The position numbers and the translations under genes were made by a program. The notes beneath the pieces are model-generated. The model made no database searches. It was not told the origin of the DNA and was given only the letters and a program-made list of their open reading frames with translations. From Larix kaempferi (Eukaryota > Streptophyta > Pinopsida > Pinales > Pinaceae), in NCBI GenBank assembly GCA_027924585.1, contig BSBM01000125.1:873001-937000 (forward strand): a DNA stretch of 64,000 nt. The letters run 5' to 3'. Shown in pieces: positions 46,371-56,882 of the stretch. The first letter of the stretch is position 1, and each line of letters starts with the position of its first letter.

Positions 46371-47767
46371 GGATGGTGTAGGGTGTCATACAGAAAGTTC
46401 CTTTACAAGTATTGAGCTGATGGGTTTGTCTTCTCCTAGGATGGGCCTTGATTATCCTTCACAGCGATATCTCTCAAGAAGTATTACATAAGTTGAGCAA
46501 CCCTTTCTATCCGATACCGGTAAGTTTTCGATGATGCATTTCAATCGAACTAGGATAGGTATGTGGGCAGGTATAGTATTCACTTCTTCTTGCTATGATA
46601 TTTGTTATTTATCTTTTCGCTTAAAATTTGAAGGTATGTATATTGTGGTTGACAATTTCAAGTTGTTAAAAATGATTAGTGATACTTATCTTTGCAAATG
46701 GTTTCTCAAGTCCATAATGAGGTAGCCAATTTAGGCATATATGATGGGGACAGTGTATACTTGAGCCTAGTGTAGGCATGGATAAATAAAGCTTATGAAA
46801 GCAATCATTCTCTGTAGCAGGAATTTCAAGGCTTCCAAGTTCCCAAGTTCATCCATCATTCCACTCCGATAAAGATACTGGTATGTATTCAGTTCATCCT
46901 TGACATGATTCTATCTTGGATGACCTCCAAAGACGAAGGAAGAAAAAATGGCATGAATCATATGCTCAAGGGACTACATTGGTGGTATGAGTTCACTTGA
47001 CCCTTCTCTCTAATCATAATTAGGGTAGGTAGGTTTAGTTTCATTTGAAGTTCAGGATTTACTATTACCCATGCATTGTGCATGTTGTTATGTCATTTTT
47101 GAGTTATTTACATTTCGTTTTGAACAAGACAGGACATAAGTGTCTTCCTCTGATGCATTTGATGTCTTTGTTGTTAGACGTGTGTGCAGGTCTACAGGTA
47201 CCCAAAAGATCCTAGGGGTTCTCATAAACTCCTAGGAAGAGCAGATGTCCCACAATTGGAGCCAATGTTACGCATCAAAGTTGCAGCAGTGTACTAGCAT
47301 AGCTAGACCTAGAGCAAGGGGTCTAAATTTTTTATTGTGAAGGACAAAGTGAGTTATATTGTATGGATATTTGGATTAGTGGTTGTTTACCCCCTAGATT
47401 GGTCATGGACAACCCCCTTGGTTTCACTCTTAAAAGTACTTGTCTCAGTGGCTTTGCTGAGTTCCCCTTCGGTGTGATGATATCTCCACCATGCAGGGTT
47501 GTTAGCCCATGGGTTGGTGTTCTGGGGCTTCTGGGGGTGACCCACTAAGGCACATGACCATACCAGTTTTATTATACAAAGGTGATTATGTGTTGTAAAG
47601 GACTATTATCCCCTATTAGCACACCTTATGCACCCACTTGGACCTATTTTTGGCATCCAAAAACCCCTACTCTAGTGCTACTAGCCTATGACGCCATCCT
47701 TCCAACATACAAGCCCTGGAAGGGGGGGGCGTTGAGGGAAAAGCATCATTTTGGGGTTAGATGGAGC
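46371..47767. other. Left flank of the 9.1-kb element, nothing certain
   Basis: Short plus-strand frames without motifs are present. It continues the gypsy relic's side of the locus and ends at the target site ATGGT. The empty site can be read across to 56883. Confidence 0.45.
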
Positions 47768-47772
47768 ATGGT
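47768..47772. other. Target-site duplication, left
   Basis: ATGGT stands directly before the LTR and is repeated exactly at 56878-56882. Confidence 0.9.
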
Positions 47773-49079
47773 TGTAATGTCCCCAGTTTGGCCCCATGGC
47801 ATTTACATTATAAATGATGTAATATTTGTTATGAAATCATGGTGAGGAGCTCAAGGCCAAGGCCCCGCCATCGATTTATTGATGCATATGCTTTGCGTGC
47901 TAGCCAGGCACATTGGAATTTCAACATCATGTAATATGCATTTTAATAAAAATACCCACAACTAGCTATGCAATGCAACAAAGAGATGGGGGCATGATTT
48001 TACAAGGAATTGGGAGGGAAAACATTCAAGCCCTTGAGCCAATAGAGTCAAGCCAAGTGTCAATGAGGGAACCCATCAAACCCTCAACTACCCATGTTGA
48101 CTTTTGTACCCAACCATTGATTTCTCCCAAGAGTTGGTTGGGGAAGTTATTGCCTTGGGAATGGGGAGGTATGGCTGTCCAAAATCGGGTATGGGCAAGC
48201 CACCCTTCATGGAAAAACGTGTTGGTCTTTTTGGGCAAGCATAGAGCCACGAAATGGCTGCCTAAGCCATTATTCACCATGGCCTTGCTCTCTCACGCAG
48301 CTCAAGCTGCCTGGGCGTTTTCCTCCCTCGTTTTTCTGTGTCTCCCTTCATCTTTTAGTTGGGAAGGGGCGTTTTTGTGTTGGTTACCCATGGGGAAAGA
48401 GAGCAGAACGTTTTGGGTCTTCGTGGGGGTCGTTTAGGCCATTGGAAGGGATCCTAACCAGTGGAGAGAAATCGGTTTTGCTCCCTGGGGTTGAAATCGA
48501 AATTCCACAATTCGTTTGGGTGAACCACGAGTTGGGAGAACCAATGTGGACCCTGTTTTGTGAACACCTCTGTTGTAAATGTGTAACCCTGTCAACAATC
48601 GTTTTTGTGTGAGAAAGAAGAGTATGATGGGCATGGGTGATGGGTAATCCCTGGTTCTGGCTTGAGATTGGGAATGAGCATCCATTGTGCAAGTGCAGCC
48701 TGATAAACCCAGTTAGACTGGCTTGGCTAAAATAAAATGGTTAATAGACTGTGTGTGAGTGTGAATGTCCCCTTTGTCCTTGTGAGAATCATGCCCAGCT
48801 CGGGGGTGGCCTTCGGACGGACTCAGTATAAGCTGTCGAAGAGCCTACGGTTGGGTGGAACATTGCAGCGACATAGCTAGTTGCTTGGGACAATTGAAAT
48901 GAAGATAAGTGTTTATGCCTATGTATTTACTTCTGCTGTGTTTGCTTAGATGTGTACATCTGCATGCCTGTCTTTCTATATATGGAGTTGTTTTTATTTA
49001 GTAGTTATTGGGGCCAATTGCCCAGTTTTAGCATCACGATCCTCTCCATTGCACTGGCATGATGGGTGGGGACGTTACA
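47773..49079 (+). repeat. 5' LTR of the 9.1-kb element
   Basis: It starts TGTAATGTCCCC and ends GGGGACGTTACA, so the outer TGTAA/TTACA bases are inverted. It contains one copy of the two-helix hairpin (48697-48728). The 174-codon open frame at 47913-48437 is present identically in both LTRs but resembles nothing and is probably chance. Confidence 0.93.
48697..48728 (+). other. Two-helix hairpin, 5' LTR copy
   Basis: AGCC, then TGATAAAC, then CCAGT, loop TAG, ACTGG, CTT, GGCT. This is the same architecture as the internal array, with a different outer helix (AGCC/GGCT) and a shorter loop. If transcription starts upstream of it, it would be in the RNA leader; in the 3' LTR it would be near the RNA end. 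Confidence 0.75.
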
Positions 49080-49081
49080 TT

Positions 49082-49093
49082 TGGTATCAGAGC
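49082..49093 (+). other. Primer binding site (initiator Met tRNA)
   Basis: TGGTATCAGAGC, two bases after the 5' LTR, is the standard plant initiator-Met primer site. It starts minus-strand DNA synthesis. Confidence 0.93.
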
Positions 49094-49320
49094 TCTAGGT
49101 TCAACCCTACGGCTGTTGGGCCCTTCACAGAATTGCAAATCATTGAGTGTACATGCATTTTGTAAATTGGAGCTAAAACGCATTAAAAGAAACTGAAATG
49201 CATTTTGTGTGTAGATGCATTTTGTATTTTGTAATTTGCATAAACAGGGATTAATTGTAAATCCATTGCATGGACTGTCGAATGACAAATGTATGAAAGA
49301 TTTTGAATTTCCTAAGTGTT

Positions 49321-50130
49321 TTTTGAAAATCCGTTTAAGTCAGTTTCGGAAAGAATTCCCGAATGACTTCCGCAGTTGCGGAAGCATTCGGCGAATTGCT
49401 TCGAAACTGCGGAAGCATTCCGCGAGTTTTTCCGCAACGCGGAAGAGTTCGGGAAGTCGCCCCGAAATTTGCGGAAGGAATTCCCTTCCGAAATTTTCGG
49501 AAGGAATTCTCTTCCGAAATTTGCGGAAGGATTCCGCGAGTTGTCCCGCAACGCGGAAAAATTTGGCGAAGTGCTCCGAAAAAGAAGAAAATTTTTCAAG
49601 TGTTTTTCGAAAATTTTGTTTAAAGTTTGTTTCGGAAGGAGTTCGGGAAAGTCTTCCGAAACTGCGGAAGGATTCCGCGAACGGTTCCGAAACTGCGGAA
49701 GAGTTCGCGAAAGTCTTCCGAAACTGCGGAAGGATTCCGCGAACGGTTCCGAAACTGCGGAAGAGTTCGTGAAAGTCTTCCGAAACTGCGGAAGGATTCC
49801 GCGAACGGTTCCGAAATTGCGGAAGGGTTCGAGAAAGCTTTCCGAAACGGCGGAAGGATTCCGCGAAGGACTCCGAAATCGCGGGAGGCTTCGGGAAAGT
49901 CTTCCGAAACGGCGGAAGCCCTCGCCGAATGGCTCCGCAGTTGCGGGAGCATTCGCCGAATGGCTCCGCAACGGAAGCCTTCGCCGAATGGCTCCGCAGT
50001 TGCGGGAGCATTCGCCGAATGGCTCCGCAGTGCGGGAGAGTTCAGCGAATCGCTCCGCCATTGCGGAAGCGTTCGCTGAACTGCTCCGCATTGCGGAAGC
50101 GTTCGGAGAACCGACCCGCGCGCCCGGACG

Positions 50131-50161
<31 letters not shown>
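49321..50161 (+). repeat. CpG-rich hairpin array ending in an A31 tract
   Basis: About 810 bases are built from words such as CTTCCGAAACTGCGGAAG, a 6-bp stem with a 6-base loop, and TTCCGCAACGCGGAA. From 49651 the period is 62 bases (starts at 49651, 49713, 49775, 49837, 49899), each unit holding two hairpins. Earlier and later parts are less regular variants (GCTCCGCAGTTGCGGGAGC). It ends GCGCGCCCGGACG followed by 31 A residues (50131-50161). Long open frames on both strands arise because the repeat lacks stops; they are not genes. The array is far richer in GC and CpG than anything else here. Confidence 0.88.
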
Positions 50162-50163
<2 letters not shown>

Positions 50164-52200
50164 GGCTAAAACTTGTTTTTTGATAGCAGGAACATCCGGA
50201 CTCAGAATGCGATGATTCCTGTGGGGCTCGGAGGCCATTGACGAGGGCCATGAAAATACCAGTGAAGACCCGTAGCCCATTACACTCCGATTTGACAGAA
50301 AATGGATAATAGTGACTTTTAAAGGACAGAGTCCCGAGGCTTGACAGAAGGCCGGTTTAAGCTGAAATTGATACGAGGCAGTCATGAAGCAGGCACAATG
50401 TTAAGTTCCGAATCTTGGAGCCAAACTCCAAGGGATGTGGAGTCAAGGTGAGCAAGAAGGCCAAAAAGCACTGTTCTGGGCCACTTTTTCGGGATTTTGA
50501 AAAGCTTGTGGGCAGTAAAAGTGACCCTAGATGTGGGAATCAGAAATTTTACTGAACTAGACATTTCATATTCTCATTAAGACGGACAACTTCCGTTAGA
50601 CGAAGATTTTCTAGAAATGCACCATTTGGGAGATAGCCGTTTTTGGCCCAAAATTTGGAATTTTGGGAAAATGTGAAAAGTGAGAAGTAGTGAAATCCAA
50701 AAATTCATAGAGGATGAATGGTGCATCGGAATTAAGATCCGTGAATTGCTGAGTGTTCCTTGTTATATGGAATAACTCCGCCCGATAGAAAAAATTTTGT
50801 GATTCCTCATAGATTTTCTTCCACAAGTGGCTAAAGTTGGCATTCTGGGCCAAAATGCAACTATGAAAAATGTGCAAAATTGTAGTGAAAGTTGTCATTT
50901 TTGAAGGAATGCAGTTTCCACACCTGATGTCGGAATGAAGCATGAAAATAGGCATTGGAAAGCTTGTCCAGCAGGGAACGATGATACATGACCAGAGTTT
51001 GAATGAGGTCTACAGATATCATAATTATTTAGTGAAGAAGAGTGCCAGCGGCTGTTTTGACAAATAAATTATGTTGTCAATATGGGCAATTTCTACAATT
51101 GCAGGATATGGAAGAGAAATTCCATGATACGAGGAGGGATCGAAAAGGGGAGAATTCCTTAAACCCCTGTTTGTTATCATACTTACAATTATGAAATTGT
51201 CATATGGCATAAAAATGTTAAAAAAATGTAAGGGATTACATAGATGTATATGCACTAAATGGCACCTTAGCAAACATTGCATAGTGCATATGGAAGTGCT
51301 TGTGCATAAATGGGATATTGCATATTGGTAGAATAATGGAGTCTGCTTATGCAATGAACCATTAATAGAGAATATTATGATTGATAATCGCTATTGATGT
51401 TGGTATTGGTTGTAGGACCAAATATAACAAAGATCATGGCTAAATGTGCCAAGGATGTTGTTGCATGAAGCCAACAACCTTATGCAGAAAGAATGGTGCA
51501 ACAAATCTATGATCATAAAGTTGGCAAAAGGACTGAACGGCCTTGGTAAGAGGCCAATTGATCAGGTAACATCAAGCGATGTTAATAGTAACCATGCAGG
51601 TAATGATTAATGGTGCCAATTGCATGAACGTTGAAAGAGGATTTGGTAAAATCTCTTCCACTATGTTTGAGCTATGTTGAGTTAGTTGCATATGATATTG
51701 AATACCGATTGGGATTGTTAACCTACCAAGCTTGGTGGGGTGTGGGTAAGTGAAGGAAATGATCCTTACACCCTATGACTGTTTAGAAATCTCAATGCAT
51801 TCATATGAATCTATATCATGCCATGTGTATGTTGGTTATGTACTTAATAACCAAAGCAAGTGAGGACTGGTGGTCCTGATTATGATAATGCAAGTTATAT
51901 GAGATAGCCATACTTCGATCAGAATATGCTTGAATGCATAGTAATCATGAAACAATGCAAGGTAGCATTGAGTAGATGTGCATTAAGAGATTTTATAAAC
52001 CTTGTGATGCATGGTATGAATGCATAGGTATGATACATATGTTATTGCAAATAAATGATGAATGAAATGATGAACTGATGATAATTCGAGGATCACTTCA
52101 TGGGCTGTTTAGGAATGATATGACTGTGAAATTTGATCTAGAGCTTATAAGGAGGAATCTCATGGTTGAGAGCTCTAAGTTCTGTTAGTAAAACAGTTGT
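50162..52200 (+). other. Non-coding interior of the 9.1-kb element, first part
   Basis: No coding motif. Small inverted repeats are scattered through it, for example CCCAAAATTTGGAATTTTGGG near 50648 and the palindrome ACCAAGCTTGGT at 51725-51736. GTGGCTAAA recurs at 50162 and 50827. Minus-strand frames of about 110 codons (50.6-51.35 kb) look like chance. Confidence 0.6.
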
Positions 52201-52257
52201 AAATATCAGATTTGCAATTGTTTTGGATTTGAAATTTTGCTAATAATTGCTAATGAC

Positions 52258-52371
52258 TGTTTGGCTTATATGAAAATGTGTCAGGAGGACATGCTGTAAG
52301 TGGATGCTCCCGCATGGTAGCGAGCATAAGACCATAACGGGCAGAGTGGTGTCACTTACATGAGCCAAACA
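52258..52371 (+). other. Nested long hairpin I
   Basis: Three stems are nested in order: TGTTTGGCT (52258) with AGCCAAACA (52363), TGTAAGTG (52295) with CACTTACA (52353), and ATGCTC with GAGCAT around a 12-base loop. All three are perfect. The whole structure spans 114 bases. Confidence 0.75.
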
Positions 52372-52511
52372 ATATGGGGATAACCTCGTGGATAAGAAAA
52401 CCAATTTCTGTAGTAGACAGAATTGTAAATTCATATTGAATTTAATTATTAATGCTATTGATTGGTTATGGAACAATCATATTTGAAGCTTATTGCTAAA
52501 TGTTGCTGACT

Positions 52512-52587
52512 GTTTGGCTATGTGATAAAGTGTGCCAGGATGACACATTGCAGTAAGATCATGTGTGATGGCCTGCAGAAGCCAAAC
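52512..52587 (+). other. Nested hairpin II, same outer stem
   Basis: The outer stem GTTTGGCT/AGCCAAAC (52512-52519 and 52580-52587) is the same as in hairpin I. The inner parts differ: GTGT/ACAC and TGCAG/CTGCA. The preceding bases (TTGCTGACTGTTTGGCT) match those of hairpin I, so the two are related by duplication but have different cores. Confidence 0.65.
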
Positions 52588-53430
52588 TAGATGGGAAGGA
52601 TCCCATGCTTTGGAAATGGGTTTCGGGTGAAACGCCATTGTAAATGTTGATAATGTCTCAGACAAACTGCATGTTGGTAAAGCATGTGAGTGAGACAGTA
52701 AATTATGCCAAGAAGGCATGTGTGGGTTATGACACGTGAAAAGATTGGGGTGGCAAACCGAAGGACTATTGACTCAGAGAAGGGAGCCCCATTCTTCACA
52801 AATGCAGAAAATATACATCTGTGAAGCGAATGAGTATTCCGTAACCCTAGCTAAGAATATACGTGTCTGGTTATTAGATTTAATATGCAGAGCATGCTCC
52901 ATCTTATTTATATCATTGCAGACTGCTTGAGTATGATTAGGGCCTACATGGCGCACATCGGAGAGGGGGTGCACACCTTTTCTGGTGCTGGGTCATGATA
53001 GGGTTTTCAATATTGACTACACCCTAAAGGAATGGACGCATTCCTAGTGTTTCAATACTTGATAGTGAATGATATGAAATATGATTACAATTTTTGGGCA
53101 GCAATACTGATGAGCCTGCTTATCCTTCTTGTGCTAACAGCTTATACAGATGCAACTTGGTGTTGCACGAAAGAGGCAAAGTGAAGAAAGGGTGCTCAAG
53201 AAGACTGTATGGGCAGTGGTAACCTTTCTACGCTCACACTAAAGGACACTAGAAGGGATGGATAGGCCCAGAGAGCTGTGTTGCAGAGAAGGGGTATCAT
53301 CCTTGCGTAGTGTGAGTGGGTATTGTGGGGCCATGCTAGCCTGCAGCCAAGTGAGTCACCTATGGAGTTCCTGGAGGGAACTGCTGGTTGCACAAGAGAG
53401 GGAGCCACGTAATCATATTATGTTGTTCAT

Positions 53431-53913
53431 ATTGCCTGAGAAACCCAGTCGATGTACTGGCTTGGCAATGGTTGTTGTATGCCTGATAAACCCAGTCGGT
53501 GTACTGGCTTGGCATTGGTTATTTGGGAGTTGTGGTGAAAGGTTGCTGGATGCCTGATAAACCCAGTCGGTGTGCTGGCTTGGCATGTTGTTAAATTAAT
53601 GCCTGACAAACCCAGTCGGTGTACTGGCTTGGCATTGGATATTTGCATGTTGTGAAGGTACTGGTTATTTGGGTGATATTTCCTGACAAACCCAGTCAGA
53701 GAACTGGCTTGGAAATTATTTTTGAAATGCTTGATAAACCCAGTCGGCGTACTGGCTTAGCATACTGGTTTTGAAATGCTTGATAAACCCAGTCGGCGTA
53801 CTGGCTTAGCATACCGGTTTTGAAATGCTTGACAAACCCAGTCGGCGTACTGGCTTAGCATACTGATTTTTTGGAATGCCTGATAAACCCAGTCGGCGCA
53901 CTGGCTTGGCATT
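53431..53913 (+). repeat. Nine-copy array of a covarying two-helix hairpin
   Basis: Each copy has an outer helix, the strand TGAYAAAC, an inner helix CCAGT/ACTGG with a 6-base loop (mostly CGGYGT), and the strand CTT. Copies lie at 53431, 53479, 53550, 53599, 53678, 53727, 53776, 53825 and 53875. Outer helices are ATTGCC/GGCAAT (copy 1), ATGCC/GGCAT (2, 3, 4, 9), ATTTCC/GGAAAT (5) and ATGCT/AGCAT (6, 7, 8). In every copy both sides match. Copy 3 has GCTGG in its inner helix, giving a G-U pair. A tenth, degraded copy lies at about 54349-54390. Spacers between copies are variable. Confidence 0.92.
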
Positions 53914-53925
53914 GCCTATTCGGAT

Positions 53926-54434
53926 GATGTTGTGGAGCAGCATGTGTGCTGGCCAAGCATCCAACCCACAGGTGATCCAAGGCTTGTAAAGCAGAGAAGG
54001 AAACCTGTGGAGTAGCGAGGAAACGCCAAATACAGATAAGTATTCATTTTCATTTAATTCTTGTTGGAATAATGAAGATTTCAGGAACGAATCTTATTGC
54101 AACCAAACTAATACATTGTTGTTTCTTTGTTGGAAACCTTGGCCATTACAGGAAACAAGGACCCTGAAAGAGCTATAAATGCTTGGTAAAGCCAGAGAGT
54201 AACTGGTTGGAGCCATAAATTCTTGGTAGAGCCAGAGAGTAACTGGTTGGACGCTATGAAATTCTTGGCAAATTCAAAGAATAGTTGGTGGAAACATTAA
54301 CCACTCGATGTTGTGGAGCAGCCGGCGTGCTGGCCAAACATTTCCTTAAACAATTGATAAAAACCAGTCGGCGTACTGGCATGGCATTGCCTATTTGAAT
54401 GGTTGTGGAGTAGCCTACGTGCTGGCCCAACATT
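53926..54434 (+). repeat. Second hairpin class, three copies
   Basis: At 53926-53961, 54308-54341 and 54398-54434 a GTGGAG(C/T)AGC...GCTGGC core is enclosed by an outer helix that again varies on both sides: GATGTTG/CAAGCATC, ATGTTG/CAAACAT and AATGGTTG/CAACATT, each with one bulged base. Inner pairs are CAGC/GCTG or TAGC/GCTG. A third related repeat, with GCCAGAGAGTAACTGGTTGG, occurs twice at 54171-54290. Confidence 0.72.
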
Positions 54435-54439
54435 CATTG

Positions 54440-55557
54440 TTGTATCCACGGGAAATCCAATGCTTGGAAAGCGAAGAAGGATCCTGTGGAGTAAAGTGAA
54501 GACATCCAATAAAGATAAGTATTTGGTTATCTTGCAACTCTTGCTTATGAATATACATGTGTATATGATTTGATTATGATTTCTTAAACTCTCATTTGGA
54601 GATAAACTCTATGGAAATACACTAAACATGTGAATTAACCCAATGTTTGAGTGTAGGTATTGCTGGAAGCAAAGACTATGAAAGCATCCGGAGGATGCAT
54701 GTGGACATATGACTGTCCTAAAAGAGCTCAATATGAGCAGTAATGGAAGATGGTGCTAGTGGAACTGTGTGGGTCCTAGCAGCCAAAGGTTCTGTAAGCA
54801 ACAATGGGGAAGGGTTCCCTAGATGAAATCTACTCGACAGACCTTAGACACTAAAGTGTCATAGCCAAGAAAGGGCAAGTCAAGCATTCACATTGAAGTG
54901 AAAGAGACCAAGGAGCATAGAACCACCAATGATGGTGTGGCTCCGGATTGGAACAAGACTAAGAGGGGGAAAACTCTTACTCTTCTCTTTCTTTGACTGA
55001 TGCATCTTAGAAACAAAGGATTGTTGAGTGCATGTCATAAATGAAACCAAATTGTGTTTCGTTGCTTGAAATGAATTGAGAATGCTGAAATAGTTATTTT
55101 CTTATGAAAGGATGAACGTGAGTGAGTTCATGTGTGTGTGGGAAAGCATGAAATGTGTGGAAGTCCCATGGGTAAAGCATGGACGTTCTAAGTCAATTAG
55201 GAAAATAATTGACTAATTTTATTATTGTGTTATGCTTGTCCTAACAGGAATTGCCATGATAAGCCTCACAGATAGTTGCTGGGACAACACGAAAGATGGC
55301 ATCCATGAAATTCCAGACTTGTAGATCAGCTGGAACGTAAAAAAATGGAAGGGATTGCTCTGGAGCAATGCCCACTTGTGGAGATGGAAGATCAAAGCTA
55401 GCAGGAGCAGCTGGTGGAAGCCAAAGGACTTGATCGTGAAAGGTCAAGGAGAGGGGACGAATTGCAGGACAGACCTGCCACCGTCTGTGAACTATGAATC
55501 ATGTATAAAGAGGGTATATAGTCCGAAGTGTTGAAACACCGAGGACGGTGTTATTCC
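54440..55557 (+). other. Non-coding interior, last part
   Basis: No gene. The perfect small hairpin GCATCCGGAGGATGC lies near 54684. The rest is unremarkable up to the polypurine tract. Confidence 0.6.
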
Positions 55558-55570
55558 AAGGGGAGGGGAA
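55558..55570 (+). other. Polypurine tract
   Basis: AAGGGGAGGGGAA directly precedes the 3' LTR and would prime plus-strand DNA synthesis. Confidence 0.9.
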
Positions 55571-56877
55571 TGTAATGTCCCCAGTTTGGCCCCATGGCAT
55601 TTACATTATAAATGATGTAATATTTGTTATGAAATCATGGTGAGGAGCTCAAGGCCAAGGCCCCGCCATCGATTTATTGATGCATATGCTTTGCGTGCTA
55701 GCCAGGCACATTGGAATTTCAACATCATGTAATATGCATTTTAATAAAAATACCCACAACTAGCTATGCAATGCAACAAAGAGATGGGGGCATGATTTTA
55801 CAAGGAATTGGGAGGGAAAACATTCAAGCCCTTGAGCCAATAGAGTCAAGCCAAGTGTCAATGAGGGAACCCATCAAACCCTCAACTACCCATGTTGACT
55901 TTTGTACCCAACCATTGATTTCTCCCAAGAGTTGGTTGGGGAAGTTATTGCCTTGGGAATGGGGAGGTATGGCTGTCCAAAATCGGGTATGGGCAAGCCA
56001 CCCTTCATGGAAAAACGTGTTGGTCTTTTTGGGCAAGCATAGAGCCACGAAATGGCTGCCTAAGCCATTATTCACCATGGCCTTGCTCTCTCACGCAGCT
56101 CAAGCTGCCTGGGCGTTTTCCTCCCTCGTTTTTCTGTGTCTCCCTTCATCTTTTAGTTGGGAAGGGGCGTTTTTGTGTTGGTTACCCATGGGGAAAGAGA
56201 GCAGAACGTTTTGGGTCTTCGTGGGGGTCGTTTAGGCCATTGGAAGGGATCCTAACCAGTGGAGAGAAATCGGTTTTGCTCCCTGGGGTTGAAATCGAAA
56301 TTCCACAATTCGTTTGGGTGAACCACGAGTTGGGAGAACCAATGTGGACCCTGTTTTGTGAACACCTCTGTTGTAAATGTGTAACCCTGTCAACAATCGT
56401 TTTTGTGTGAGAAAGAAGAGTATGATGGGCATGGGTGATGGTTAATCCCTGGTTCTGGCTTGAGATTGGGAATGAGCATCCATTGTGCAAGTGCAGCCTG
56501 ATAAACCCAGTTAGACTGGCTTGGCTAAAATAAAATGGTTAATAGACTGTGTGTGAGTGTGAATGTCCCCTTTGTCCTTGTGAGAATCATGCCCAGCTCG
56601 GGGGTGGCCTTCGGACGGACTCAGTATAAGCTGTCGAAGAGCCTACGGTTGGGTGGAACGTTGCAGCGACATAGCTAGTTGCTTGGGACAATTGAAATGA
56701 AGATAAGTGTTTCTGCCTATGTATTTACTTCTGCTGTGTTTGCTTAGATGTGTACATCTGCATGCCTGTCTTTCTATATATGGGGTTGTTTTTATTTAGT
56801 AGTTATTGGGGCCAATTGCCCAGTTTTAGCATCACGATCCTCTCCATTGCACTGGCATGATGGGTGGGGACGTTACA
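55571..56877 (+). repeat. 3' LTR of the 9.1-kb element
   Basis: It has the same length and ends as the 5' LTR. Differences seen by eye are GGTTAATCC against GGGTAATCC, GAACGTTGC against GAACATTGC, GTTTCTGCC against GTTTATGCC, and TATGGGGTTG against TATGGAGTTG. The hairpin copy is at 56495-56526. ATGGT follows at 56878-56882. Confidence 0.93.
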
Positions 56878-56882
56878 ATGGT

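Larger units (their letters stand above)
47773..56877 (+). mobile_element. Young non-coding LTR retrotransposon (LARD-type)
   Basis: This 9105-bp element has two 1307-bp LTRs, a perfect 5-bp target duplication (ATGGT), a primer binding site TGGTATCAGAGC and a polypurine tract, all correctly placed for plus-strand orientation. By eye the LTRs differ at four positions, about 0.3 percent, so insertion was recent. The 6491-bp interior encodes no recognisable gag, protease, integrase or polymerase. It is packed with hairpin-forming repeats. Large non-coding LTR elements (LARDs) are known in grasses and must borrow proteins from coding relatives. The partner element is not in this window. Confidence 0.93.

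Noticed and set aside
47913-48437. 174-residue open frame, repeated identically at 55711-56235
   Set aside because: It lies wholly inside the LTR and is duplicated only because the LTR is. No motif, no signal of coding use.
49312-50385. Open frames of 357 residues (minus) and 279 residues (plus) over the CpG-rich array
   Set aside because: They overlap on both strands and in several frames. They exist because the 62-bp repeat contains no stop codon in any frame, and the peptides are pure repeat without any domain.
53431-53913. CRISPR-like array
   Set aside because: Regular repeats with variable spacers, but the repeats are imperfect, spacers are uneven and partly shared, and the setting is a plant retrotransposon.
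53431-53913. Kink-turn or box C/D identity for the hairpin
   Set aside because: TGATAAAC faintly resembles box C, but the opposite strand CTT lacks the A and G needed for the sheared pairs.
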